A DNA stretch of 64,000 nt from an uncultured Christensenella sp. (GTDB taxonomy: Bacteria > Bacillota > Clostridia > Christensenellales > UBA3700), in the NCBI GenBank assembly GCA_910584635.1, contig CAJUBA010000007.1:1-64000 (forward strand), in the 5' to 3' direction. The notes below the pieces were generated by a model. The model was not told the origin of the DNA, made no database searches, and saw only the letters and a program-made list of their open reading frames with translations. Numbering within the stretch: position 1 is the first letter of the stretch; the number at the start of each line of letters is the position of its first letter. Of the stretch, positions 43,412 through 51,074 are shown piece by piece. Both the position numbers and the translations under genes were made by a program.

Positions 43412-44094
43412 TACGCGTTACCTCCTTCCTTATTCTCTTTTGCATTTGTCTTACCGAGTACTTCGCCCTTGTAGACCCAAACTTTTACGCCGATGATACC
43501 GAAAGTGGTATGCGCTTCGGCAGTACCGTAATCTATATCCGCTCTCAAAGTTTGAAGAGGAATAGAACCTTCGTGGTAACTTTCCGATCTAGCGATTTCC
43601 GCTCCGTCAAGACGTCCGGATACCTTTGTCTTGATTCCCTTAACGCCGCTCTTCATAGCCTTGGAGATACAGCCTTTCATCGCTCTTCTGAAAGCGGTAC
43701 GCTTTTCAAGTTGAGCGGCGATGTTCTCAGCGATGAGTTGCGCGTCGGTATCGGGTCTTTTGACTTCCATAATATTGATGCTTACGCTCTTTTTGGGAGC
43801 GAGTTTCATAACTTCTTTCTTAATCTGCTCTACGCCTGCGCCTGCCTTGCCGATCATGATACCCGGTTTGGAGGTGTAAATCGTAACGATAACGATGTCG
43901 TTTGCCGAAGAAAGTATTCTGCTGATCGTTATTTTGGAAATCGAGCATTGATAATATTTCTTTTTAAGATAAGTTCTTATTTTGTGGTCTTCGACAAGGT
44001 TTTTGGAAAAGTTCTTCTTGTCTGCGTACCATTGCGCGTTCCATTCTTTAATAACGCCGACTCTTAATCCGTGCGGACTAACTTTCTGTCCCAT
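43411..44094 (-). CDS. rpsC: 30S ribosomal protein S3
   Basis: mRNA-entry protein. Seen: 227 residues; MGQKVSPHGLRVGVIKEWNAQWYADKKNF, KH domain (IVTIYTSKPGIMIGKAGAGVEQIKKEV) and the C-terminal S3 domain with GRLDGAEIARSESYHEGSIPLQTLRADIDYG. Confidence 0.97.
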   Translation of the reverse strand: MGQKVSPHGLRVGVIKEWNAQWYADKKNFSKNLVEDHKIRTYLKKKYYQCSISKITISRILSSANDIVIVTIYTSKPGIMIGKAGAGVEQIKKEVMKLAPKKSVSINIMEVKRPDTDAQLIAENIAAQLEKRTAFRRAMKGCISKAMKSGVKGIKTKVSGRLDGAEIARSESYHEGSIPLQTLRADIDYGTAEAHTTFGIIGVKVWVYKGEVLGKTNAKENKEGGNA

Positions 44095-44112
44095 TATTCA
44101 ATACCTCCTTCC

Positions 44113-44523
44113 TTATTTGGCGCTCGCAGCGTCTTTATTTGTGATTTCATCAAGAATTATCGTGATGTGGCAGGTGCGCTTATTGATTCTCGAAGCGCTT
44201 CCCTTTGCTCTTGCTCTGATACGTTTAAGTATCGGACCTGCGTTTGCGAAACATTCTGCTACGTAAAGATCGCTCTTGCTCATATTCAAATGATCTTCCG
44301 CGTTTGCCGCTGCGGAGTTGAGCAATTTAACAAGCGGTTCGCAAGCAGCCTTGCGGGTAAACTTCAAAATTGCCAACGCCTCGGTATAACTCTTTCCTCT
44401 GATAATATCAAGTACGATTCTTACTTTGTCAGGAGAAATTCTTACATACTTTACGGTAGCGCTCGGGCGCTTGTCGGCATTGTTTTTACGAGCCTCTGCT
44501 TTTTCTCTTAATCTCTTTGCCAT
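44113..44523 (-). CDS. rplV: 50S ribosomal protein L22
   Basis: Lines the peptide exit tunnel; its loop is a known site of macrolide resistance. Seen: 136 residues with KYVRISPDKVRIVLDIIRGKSYTEALAIL and AKGSASRINKRTCHITIILDE. Confidence 0.97.
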   Translation of the reverse strand: MAKRLREKAEARKNNADKRPSATVKYVRISPDKVRIVLDIIRGKSYTEALAILKFTRKAACEPLVKLLNSAAANAEDHLNMSKSDLYVAECFANAGPILKRIRARAKGSASRINKRTCHITIILDEITNKDAASAK

Positions 44524-44526
44524 TTT

Positions 44527-44805
44527 TTATCTCCTTCCTGTCGTTTTCTCGCCGGCGTGTCCCTTAAAGGTTCTCGTCGGAGCGAACTCGCCGAGTTTGC
44601 AACCAACCATATCTTCCGTGATATATACGGGGACGTGCTTTCTTCCGTCGTGTACGGCAATCGTGTGTCCTACCATATCGGGGAAGATTGTCGAAGATCT
44701 CGACCATGTCTTAACTACCTTCTTTTCGTTGGCGTTATTCATTGCGATGATTCTGTCTATAAGTCTCTTTTCGACAAAAGGTCCTTTTTTTACTGATCTA
44801 CTCAT
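44527..44805 (-). CDS. rpsS: 30S ribosomal protein S19
   Basis: Head protein working with S13. Seen: 92 residues, MSRSVKKGPFVEKRLIDRI, WSRSSTIFPDMVGHTIAVHDGRKHVPVYITEDMVGCKLGEF. Three bp before rplV. Confidence 0.97.
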   Translation of the reverse strand: MSRSVKKGPFVEKRLIDRIIAMNNANEKKVVKTWSRSSTIFPDMVGHTIAVHDGRKHVPVYITEDMVGCKLGEFAPTRTFKGHAGEKTTGRR

Positions 44806-44816
44806 TTTCGCTCCTC

Positions 44817-45641
44817 CTAGTTCACACGCTTGATTATGAACTTATTGCTCTTGTTCTTCTTTCTGGTCTTGTAACCCAAAGCAGGTTTACCCCAAGGAGT
44901 TACAGGACTAGGCATACCGATAGGCGATTTTCCTTCGCCGCCGCCGTGCGGGTGGTCGCAAGGGTTCATTACAACGCCGCGGACGGTAGGTCTTACGCCC
45001 ATGTGACGTTTACGTCCCGCTTTACCGATAGACACGATTTCGTGTTCGATATTGCCGACCTGACCGATTGTCGCTCTGCACTTAATCGGAAGATATCTCA
45101 TCTCGCCGCTAGGAAGTCTGAGCGTAGCGTACTTGCCTTCTTTTGCCATCAACTGAGCCGAATTGCCCGCCGATCTTGCGATCTGACCGCCCTTGCCGGG
45201 GTGCATTTCGATATTGTGGATTACCGTACCTACGGGGATTTTTTCGAGCGGAAGCGTATTACCTGTTCTGATATCCGCGTTCTCGCCGCTCATAACCGTG
45301 TCGCCTTTCTGCAATCCGAGCGGAGCGATTATATATCTCTTTTCGCCGTCCGCATACACCAAAAGCGCGATGTTTGCGCTACGGTTCGGATCGTATTCGA
45401 TAGAAGCAACCTTAGCGGGTACGTTATCTTTATTACGTTTGAAATCTATTATTCTGTACTTTCTTCTGTTGCCGCCGCCAATGTGTCTTACGGTAATTCT
45501 GCCTGTCGCGTTTCTACCGCCCGATTTGCTCATCGATTGGAGCAAACTCTTTTCGGGAACGGTCGTCGTGATTTCCGTGAAAGCGGATACCGTCATGAAA
45601 CGACGTGCGGGAGAAGTTGGTTTATATCTCTTAATAGCCAT
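44817..45641 (-). CDS. rplB: 50S ribosomal protein L2
   Basis: Core large-subunit protein near the peptidyl-transferase centre. Seen: 274 residues with GGGNRRKYRIIDFKRNKDNVPAKVASIEYDPNRSANIALL and the conserved GVVMNPCDHPHGGGEGKSPIG near the C-terminus. Confidence 0.97.
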   Translation of the reverse strand: MAIKRYKPTSPARRFMTVSAFTEITTTVPEKSLLQSMSKSGGRNATGRITVRHIGGGNRRKYRIIDFKRNKDNVPAKVASIEYDPNRSANIALLVYADGEKRYIIAPLGLQKGDTVMSGENADIRTGNTLPLEKIPVGTVIHNIEMHPGKGGQIARSAGNSAQLMAKEGKYATLRLPSGEMRYLPIKCRATIGQVGNIEHEIVSIGKAGRKRHMGVRPTVRGVVMNPCDHPHGGGEGKSPIGMPSPVTPWGKPALGYKTRKKNKSNKFIIKRVN

Positions 45642-45656
45642 TATATTGTCCTCCCA

Positions 45657-45947
45657 TTATGCCAAACTCTCGAAGAACTCGATTGTTTTGCTCTCTTGCG
45701 TCAACGTAACTACGGCTTTCTTGTATCCGGTCGTCGTACCTTCGTACTTGCCCATTCTCTTCTTTTTGCCGTCAACGTTCACAGTGTTGACTCTCGCTAC
45801 CTTTACGCCGAAAATATCTTCGACAGCGACTTTAATCTGAGTTTTGGTAGCGTCTTGAGCCACTTTGAAAGTATACTTCTTCTCGGCGATGCCGTCGTAA
45901 CTCTTTTCCGTAAGGATAGGGGCTATAATAATATCGTATTTATTCAT
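45657..45947 (-). CDS. rplW: 50S ribosomal protein L23
   Basis: Docks trigger factor and SRP at the tunnel exit. Seen: 96 residues, MNKYDIIIAPILTEKSYDGIAEKKYTFKV and KKRMGKYEGTTTGYKKAVVTL. The ATG at 45947 is chosen because GGAGG lies 10 nt upstream; the in-frame ATG three codons earlier touches that site. It overlaps the rplD stop as TAATG. Confidence 0.96.
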   Translation of the reverse strand: MNKYDIIIAPILTEKSYDGIAEKKYTFKVAQDATKTQIKVAVEDIFGVKVARVNTVNVDGKKKRMGKYEGTTTGYKKAVVTLTQESKTIEFFESLA

Positions 45948-46579
45948 TATTCGCATACCTCCTCAAATCTCTTTTGAATCATATTAACCGCGTCTACGGT
46001 GAATATACATTTTGTATTTGCCGCCAAGTCGTAAACGCTTACAAGATCTGCGTTTACAAGCGTAAGATTGCCGATATTCGCGCTCGCTCTCTTGATTGCT
46101 TCGTCGTTGTTGTCGATTACGAGCAGTACGCTGGAATTGATTTCAAACGCTTTAAGCATTTGCGCGATGTATTTGGTCTTCGCTTCTTCAAGTTGAAGTT
46201 TGTCCAATACGAGGAAATCGTTGTCGCTTACTTTTGCGCTGAGCGCGGAAAGAGTAGCGGCTACTTTCATCTTCTTGTTTATCTTCTGAGAAAAATCTCT
46301 GGGCTTTGGAGCAAATACTACGCCGCCGCCCGTCCATTGCGGACTTCTGATGCTTCCCTGTCTTGCGCGACCTGTGCCTTTCTGTCTCCAAGGCTTCTTG
46401 CCTCCGCCTCTGACTTCCGTACGGGTCAAAGTGGATTTGGTACCTTGTCTTTTGTTTGCCAACTGAGCAACTACTACCTGGTGAATAAGCGCTTCGTTGT
46501 ATTCAACGCCGAACACCGCGTCGTTGAGTTCCATCTCGCCGACTTTCTTTGCTTTTATATCTAAAACATTAACCTTCAT
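45947..46579 (-). CDS. rplD: 50S ribosomal protein L4
   Basis: Lines the exit tunnel and in gamma-proteobacteria represses the S10 operon. Seen: 210 residues with KRQGTKSTLTRTEVRGGGKKPWRQKGTGRARQGSIRSPQWTGGGVVFAPKPRDFSQKINKK. Confidence 0.97.
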   Translation of the reverse strand: MKVNVLDIKAKKVGEMELNDAVFGVEYNEALIHQVVVAQLANKRQGTKSTLTRTEVRGGGKKPWRQKGTGRARQGSIRSPQWTGGGVVFAPKPRDFSQKINKKMKVAATLSALSAKVSDNDFLVLDKLQLEEAKTKYIAQMLKAFEINSSVLLVIDNNDEAIKRASANIGNLTLVNADLVSVYDLAANTKCIFTVDAVNMIQKRFEEVCE

Positions 46580-46593
46580 TTTTACTCGCTCCT

Positions 46594-47214
46594 TTAACCG
46601 TTTTGCTTCACGACAACAACGTTACCCTTTGCTCCGGGAATAGCGCCCTTGATGAAAAGAAGATTACGTTCGGCATCGACTTTTGCCACCGTGAGGTTTC
46701 TAACCGTTACTTTCTCGTTACCCCAATGTCCGGACATTTTCTTGTTCTTGAAAACTCTCGAAGGAGTCGAACAAGCGCCCATGGAGCCTACGCCTCTGTG
46801 ATAGCCGGAACCGTGAGCCATAGGACCGCAGTGATGATTCCATCTCTTTACCGCGCCGGTAAAGCCGTGTCCTTTAGAAGTACCGCTAACGTCTACCAAC
46901 GAACCTTCCGCGAACTGCGCGCAGGTAAGTTCCTGACCGAGTTCGTAAGAAGCGACTTCTGTTCTGAATTCTCTCAAAACTCTTCTGGGAGTAACGCCCG
47001 CTTTCTTGTAATGACCCTTTACAGGCTTGTTGACATTCTTTTCTTTAATGTCGCCGAAGGCAATTTGCAAAGCCTCGTAGCCGTCGTTGTCAAGGGTTTT
47101 CTTTTGCACGATGGGACAGGGTCCCGCCTGAACGATCGTTACAGGAATAACGGTGCCGTCCGGCGCAAAAATCTGACTCATTGCTAACTTTTTTCCAATG
47201 ATTGCTTTATTCAT
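46594..47214 (-). CDS. rplC: 50S ribosomal protein L3
   Basis: Nucleates large-subunit assembly. Seen: 206 residues; MNKAIIGKKLAMSQIFAPDGTVIPVTIVQAGPC, the loop KGHGFTGAVKRWNHHCGPMAHGSGYHRGVGSMGACSTPSRVFKNKKMSGHWG. 78 bp after rpsJ. Confidence 0.97.
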   Translation of the reverse strand: MNKAIIGKKLAMSQIFAPDGTVIPVTIVQAGPCPIVQKKTLDNDGYEALQIAFGDIKEKNVNKPVKGHYKKAGVTPRRVLREFRTEVASYELGQELTCAQFAEGSLVDVSGTSKGHGFTGAVKRWNHHCGPMAHGSGYHRGVGSMGACSTPSRVFKNKKMSGHWGNEKVTVRNLTVAKVDAERNLLFIKGAIPGAKGNVVVVKQNG

Positions 47215-47292
47215 AGATAAAGTTCATCCTCCTGATTTTATTTCGCAAAACCGCTTTTGCAGTTTTTAATTGACTAATTTATATTGATTTGC

Positions 47293-47601
47293 TTACAGTT
47301 TGATTTGAATATCAACGCCTGCGGGCAAATCGAGTTTCATAAGAGCGTCGACCGCTTTTGCAGTCGGATTCATTATATCGATAAGTCTTTTGTGAGTACG
47401 CAATTCAAATTGCTCTCTGCTATCCTTATACTTGTGAACGGCTCTGATAATCGTAACGATTTCCTTTTCCGTAGGAAGAGGGATAGGTCCCGATACCTGT
47501 ACGCCGCTTCTTTTTGCCGTCTCCACTATCTTATCAGCCGCAAGGTCGATAAGGTTGTGATCATACGCTCTAAGTCTGATTCTGATTGTTTGTCCTGCCA
47601 T
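47293..47601 (-). CDS. rpsJ: 30S ribosomal protein S10
   Basis: Small-subunit head protein, also the NusE transcription factor of antitermination complexes. Seen: 102 residues, MAGQTIRIRLRAYDHNLIDLAADKIVETAKRSG, GPIPLPTEKEIVTIIRAVHKYKDSREQFELRTHKRLIDI. First gene of the S10-spc-alpha cluster, with AAAGGAGAAAG before the ATG and a long structured leader. Confidence 0.97.
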   Translation of the reverse strand: MAGQTIRIRLRAYDHNLIDLAADKIVETAKRSGVQVSGPIPLPTEKEIVTIIRAVHKYKDSREQFELRTHKRLIDIMNPTAKAVDALMKLDLPAGVDIQIKL

Positions 47602-47832
47602 TTTTCTTTCTCCTTTTTACCTAACTTTTTTCTTTTTCTTTGACGCACTTCCGTGCGTTCCGCTTCTGCCCTTAAAAATGGGCTTGCAGATAGCCCAATT
47701 CCGTTAGTCGCCCGATTGTCGGACTCTTGTCCGCGGAAGTTCTCTCCTTATATAAGCAGTAACCTCCCGCTTCATCCCTTTCAGCATAAGCACAAATGAT
47801 TTTACAAGATATAAAGAAAATACGCAATTATA
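47602..47832 (-). promoter_or_regulatory. S10-operon promoter and ~220-nt structured leader
   Basis: Minus strand: TATAAT at 47827-47832, with TTTTAC 16 bp upstream as the likely -35. The leader RNA carries several hairpins: CGGAC/GTCCG; GGGCT-N7-AGCCC followed by AUUUUUA; a competing GCCC/GGGC; and CGCAC/GTGCG just before the ribosome site. The overlapping stems suggest attenuation, possibly by a ribosomal protein such as L4. Positions 47833-47933 are AT-rich with no gene. Confidence 0.55.
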
Positions 47833-47933
47833 TCAATGTAAAATTTATGTAAAATTTTCAAAAACAATGTATTTCTACCCAAATAAGCGATTTTTCCGCT
47901 TTTACCGGAAAACAAATAAAAGTATTTATTCTA

Positions 47934-48455
47934 CTACTCTTCAAATAAATTAACAAAGTCTACGTTGTTGCTAAACGCGTAATTCAAGGCGACTTTAACT
48001 TGACTTTTGGGCATTGTCTGATTATCTTTCGTTGTTACCTTAACTTCTTCGTAATAGCAACGCTTGAATTTGCGGTTTTTATCATAATAAGAAATTAAAT
48101 AGTCGCACTCGTCTATAATTCTCTGATTTAACAGTATTCCCGGCAGTTCCCCCTTTTTAATATCACGTTCAGGGTTTTTCCAACTGTCAAAGTTTTTATT
48201 TAACCATGTTGTATCTTCTATAGAATAAAGTTTGAACATATTCATGCGAAAACGCTGAATATGCGGATATTTAATTTTTAATTCCGTTACAACATCATAA
48301 CATATTTCATTAAAACAGTGTATCGAACCGAAAATGAATTCATCCGCTCCCTTTTCGACAATCAAATTCTCAACAATCTTTTTTACCTTATCTTTTAACT
48401 TTGCAACTAATTCCCTTTCTCTATAATCTACTTGTCCTATAAATGCTACTTTCAT
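47934..48455 (-). CDS. SLOG-superfamily (DUF1273/YpsA-like) protein
   Basis: Function unknown. SLOG domains bind nucleotides or nucleotide-derived signals and occur in several stress and defence systems. Seen: 173 residues; MKVAFIGQVDYRERELVAKLKDKVKKIVENLIVEKGADEFIFGSIHCFNEICYDVVTELKIKYPHI has the layout of DUF1273 proteins (first-strand FIG, a GADEFIFG turn, ELKxKYPHI), and DYLISYYDK follows later. The start is set at MKVAFIG, where GAGG lies upstream; an in-frame ATG 21 bp earlier lacks one. It diverges from two XRE regulators, with a palindrome inside its promoter. Confidence 0.6.
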   Translation of the reverse strand: MKVAFIGQVDYRERELVAKLKDKVKKIVENLIVEKGADEFIFGSIHCFNEICYDVVTELKIKYPHIQRFRMNMFKLYSIEDTTWLNKNFDSWKNPERDIKKGELPGILLNQRIIDECDYLISYYDKNRKFKRCYYEEVKVTTKDNQTMPKSQVKVALNYAFSNNVDFVNLFEE

Positions 48456-48505
48456 ATTTCCTCTGCGTATTACCATACTTTGAATAATAAGTTAATTATA
48501 TCCCC

Positions 48506-48559
48506 ATTATAATATAGGATTTCCTATAAATCAATCTTTTCAATTAGATTTCCTATAAA
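48506..48559. promoter_or_regulatory. SLOG-gene promoter with palindromic operator and a direct repeat
   Basis: Minus strand: TTGATT (48529-48534), 17-bp spacer, TATAAT (48506-48511). The spacer is filled by the palindrome TATAGGATTTCCTATA (48513-48528). GATTTCCTATAAA repeats at 48518-48530 and 48547-48559. This is the layout expected for autoregulation by the divergent XRE proteins. Confidence 0.65.
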
Positions 48560-48580
48560 ATACTTTTAGAGGTCTGTTGC

Positions 48581-48793
48581 ATGAAACTAAATTACGGCGA
48601 AGCGTTAAAACAACAAAGAACACTGATGGGTTATACGCAAGAACAGTTATCTAAGGCTACTGGAATTGCACAACCTAATATCAGTGCATGGGAAAATAAT
48701 GTTTACGCTCCTAGCATGGACTTTTGTATTATACTGGCAGATTTCTATGGCATTTCAATTGATGAATTAGTGGGAAGAGATTTTCCCAAATAA
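48581..48793 (+). CDS. XRE-family helix-turn-helix regulator (first of a tandem pair)
   Basis: Compact (70 aa) Cro/C1-type DNA-binding protein with almost nothing beyond the five-helix domain: QQRTLMGYTQEQLSKATGIAQPNISAWENNVYAPSMDF. The C-terminal ISIDELVGRDF is shared with the next gene, so the two are paralogs. TAGAGG is the ribosome site. Probably represses its own and the SLOG promoter. Confidence 0.88.
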   Translation: MKLNYGEALKQQRTLMGYTQEQLSKATGIAQPNISAWENNVYAPSMDFCIILADFYGISIDELVGRDFPK

Positions 48794-48810
48794 TTGTATA
48801 CAATACAAAA

Positions 48811-49020
48811 ATGAAAAATTACGGCGAACTTCTAAAAGAAATTAGAATTGAACGCGGGAAAACGCTTAAAGATATTGAAAAGGCAACCGGAATCAGCAAT
48901 TCTAATCTAAGCAGATGGGAAAATAACAAAGTTGTTCCCAGTATATTTTTCTGTGAAAAACTTGCCGATTATTATGGAATTTCCCTCGATGAATTAGTAG
49001 GTAGAGATAATCAAAAATAA
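48811..49020 (+). CDS. XRE-family helix-turn-helix regulator (second of a tandem pair)
   Basis: Paralog of the preceding gene, 17 bp downstream; 69 residues, IRIERGKTLKDIEKATGISNSNLSRWENNKVVPSIFF and ISLDELVGRD. The recognition helix differs (SNSNLSRW against AQPNISAW), so its operator may differ. No clear ribosome site; coupled translation is possible. Confidence 0.85.
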   Translation: MKNYGELLKEIRIERGKTLKDIEKATGISNSNLSRWENNKVVPSIFFCEKLADYYGISLDELVGRDNQK

Positions 49021-49104
49021 TTAACTATATTCCCAATATTTCGTCGACTAGTTTTTAACTAAGCAGTATTTTACAAAATTAAGCGCATAGCCTTCGGCAT
49101 TGAA

Positions 49105-49201
49105 TTAGATTCTTCGACTACGCTACGCTCCGCTCAATATGACGGGAGAGTTAATAAAGTTTGTATACTTACCCGTCATTCTGAGCCTGTCGAAGAATCT
49201 A
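49105..49201. repeat. REP-like hairpin repeat, family 1, copy 3
   Basis: AGATTCTTCGACTACG...CTCAATATGACGGG and ACCCGTCATTCTGAGCC...GTCGAAGAATCT, nearly the same length as copy 1 (25858-25955). Between the XRE pair and the AAA ATPase. The remaining gap sequence shows no gene. Confidence 0.75.
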
Positions 49202-49229
49202 GTTTAATTAAATAATCAGTATAAAATAA

Positions 49230-49275
49230 GTCCTACCAAAATCGAGCGTAGCACAGATTTTACGTTTGGTAGGAA
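49230..49275 (-). repeat. Short palindromic repeat, GTAAAATCT family, copy C
   Basis: TCCTACCAAA (49231-49240) and TTTGGTAGGA (49265-49274) are exact complements around a core with GTAAAATCT on the minus strand. Just 3' of the AAA ATPase gene, where it could also act as a weak terminator. Confidence 0.55.
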
Positions 49276-49282
49276 AAGCCCC

Positions 49283-50581
49283 CTATAAATTCATTGCGTT
49301 TTCGTCTAACAAAAAGCGCTCCACTCCGATATATAAAATTCCTTTTTCATCGTGCCACGGGATTATATCGTCTTTTACTACTACTATTTTTTTGAACGAA
49401 TCGTCTATTCTGTTCAGCGAGTTGGTTTCTTGCAATCGCTTATCTTCATTTCCCACGGAAAGCGCAGACTGAATATAGTATCTTTGACTCGCCCGATTTG
49501 CAACAAAATCAACTTCAAGTTGCGTCCTTTTACTTTTTCCGTCTTCTGCGCGGTAGTTGTATTCCACTACGCCTACGTCTACGTTAAATTCTCTTATCAA
49601 CAACTCGTTGTAAATGATATTTTCCATAATATGATTTTCTTCGAGTTGTCTAAAATTAAGCCTTGCGTTTCTAAGACCTATATCCGAAAAATAATATTTA
49701 AGCGGAGAACCTATATATTTTCTTCCCTTTACGTCATATCTTTGAGCCTTATACAAAATAAAAGCGTCAATAAAACTGTCAAGATATTTCATTACTGTTT
49801 CTTCGTCTATTTTTATATTCTTTTTGCTTGAAAAGGTGTTTGCCAAATTATGCGGACTGGTCAGCGAACCGATAGACGAAGATACCACGTTCAACGCGTC
49901 TTCTAGTACCGACTTGTTTTTGTTTATATTGTTTCTTGCAATAATATCGTCCAAATATATTTTGTCAAATAAATCTTGAAGATATTTACTTTTATCCGCA
50001 TGAGTTTTTTGAGCCGTTACCAACGGCATACCCCCGTAAGTAAAATACTCTCTCCACGCTTCTCTTTTGTCGCCTTCATAGGCGTTGTAAAATTCTGCGA
50101 ACGATAACGGATTTACTCTTATTTCATCACCTCTTCCGCGAAATTCTGTAAGTATATCCGAAGACAGCATTTTAGAGTTACTGCCGGTAACGTAAATATC
50201 TACGTTCTTAATCTTCATAATTCCCAAAAGCACGTCGACAAACCCTATCTTTTCAGCGCTATCTTCCAAGTAAGGATTTTTTATCGTTGCGACTTTTTGA
50301 ATTTCATCCAAAAAAACATAGTGCTTTTTATTAGTATCTACTATCATCGAGCGAATATATTTGCCAAGTTCCAACGGGTTTCTATACATTATATTAGCAT
50401 CGTCATCCAAAGCCAACTCAATTATCTGCTCGTCTTTTACTCCTATGGAATTCAAATAACTGTGATATATATTAAACAGCAAGAAGGATTTACCGCACCT
50501 TCTTATGCCGGTAATTACCTTTATCAGACCGTTTTCTTTTTTGCGGATAAGTTTGTCCAAATATCTTTTTCGCTCGATCAT
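49283..50581 (-). CDS. AAA_14/DUF4143 ATPase
   Basis: ATPase of the archaeal-type AAA family with a C-terminal DUF4143 domain; common in gut bacteria, cellular role unknown. Seen: Walker A GIRRCGKS (about 25-32), Walker B HYVFLDEIQ, sensor VTGSNSKML, RGRGDEIRVNPLSFAEFY, and a DUF4143 region with a nuclease-like TQLEVDFV. 432 residues, typical. GGAGAG precedes the ATG. Its promoter is a perfect consensus bracketed by 27-bp inverted repeats. Confidence 0.9.
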   Translation of the reverse strand: MIERKRYLDKLIRKKENGLIKVITGIRRCGKSFLLFNIYHSYLNSIGVKDEQIIELALDDDANIMYRNPLELGKYIRSMIVDTNKKHYVFLDEIQKVATIKNPYLEDSAEKIGFVDVLLGIMKIKNVDIYVTGSNSKMLSSDILTEFRGRGDEIRVNPLSFAEFYNAYEGDKREAWREYFTYGGMPLVTAQKTHADKSKYLQDLFDKIYLDDIIARNNINKNKSVLEDALNVVSSSIGSLTSPHNLANTFSSKKNIKIDEETVMKYLDSFIDAFILYKAQRYDVKGRKYIGSPLKYYFSDIGLRNARLNFRQLEENHIMENIIYNELLIREFNVDVGVVEYNYRAEDGKSKRTQLEVDFVANRASQRYYIQSALSVGNEDKRLQETNSLNRIDDSFKKIVVVKDDIIPWHDEKGILYIGVERFLLDENAMNL

Positions 50582-50592
50582 ACTCTCTCCAA

Positions 50593-50718
50593 AATCGGGA
50601 AAAATGCGTATTTACGCAATTTATCCGATTTGCTTAGTGTTTGTATTATACCCAATATAAATAATAATGTCAATACCCACATCCGAAAATTTTGCGTAAA
50701 TACGCATTTTCCCCGATT
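50593..50718 (-). promoter_or_regulatory. Consensus promoter bracketed by 27-bp inverted repeats (AAA ATPase)
   Basis: The arm at 50593-50619 (AATCGGG... GCGTATTTACGCAA) matches the reverse complement of 50692-50718 at 26 of 27 bases. Each arm also holds the palindrome GCGTA-TT-TACGC. Between them, on the minus strand: TTGACA (50668-50673), 17-bp spacer, TATAAT (50645-50650), pointing into the ATPase gene. It is either a second invertible promoter, in the ON orientation, or a pair of operators for a looping repressor. Confidence 0.65.
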
Positions 50719-50752
50719 CGAAGATTTTTAATAGCAGCGCGCTAAACGAATA

Positions 50753-50782
50753 AAAGACGCAAGTTTCTATCCTGCGTCTTTC
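50753..50782. terminator. Terminator after the DUF1858 gene
   Basis: AAAGACGCA / TGCGTCTTT with an 10-nt loop, about 35 nt past the DUF1858 stop. Confidence 0.75.
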
Positions 50783-50815
50783 ATTAAATCTTTATTTAAG
50801 TCAAATTCAAGCGAA

Positions 50816-51010
50816 TTATACTTCGTTGAGTTTTTTGACAAGTTCGTCCACATCTACGCCGTGAACCATAGCGGCTTCTTCGATAGTTTCTCCTCTCGCC
50901 ATCGCGCATCCGAAACAATGCATACCGATGCTCAAAAGTACGTTTGCGATCTCCTCGCCGTTTTCCTGTTGAAGAGCCTCCGCTATAAGCATATCCTTTG
51001 TTATTGCCAT
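50816..51010 (-). CDS. DUF1858 domain protein
   Basis: Small (64 aa) cytoplasmic protein of the DUF1858 family. Members carry a CxxC-like redox or metal motif and are sometimes linked to hydroxylamine-reductase-type enzymes; function here is unknown. Seen: MHCFGCAMARGETIEEAAMVHGVDVDELVKKLN, holding the two conserved cysteines. GGGAGGCGC is the ribosome site. Probably monocistronic. Confidence 0.85.
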   Translation of the reverse strand: MAITKDMLIAEALQQENGEEIANVLLSIGMHCFGCAMARGETIEEAAMVHGVDVDELVKKLNEV

Positions 51011-51074
51011 ATTGCGCCTCCCGTAACTTAGTATAAGTAGATTATACAGTATTATTAAACGTTTGGCTATCGTT

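Noticed and set aside
49283..50581. AAA/DUF4143 protein considered as a transposase or defence ATPase
   Set aside because: The domain layout is the ordinary AAA_14/DUF4143 family; nothing in the gene itself shows a transposition or immunity role.
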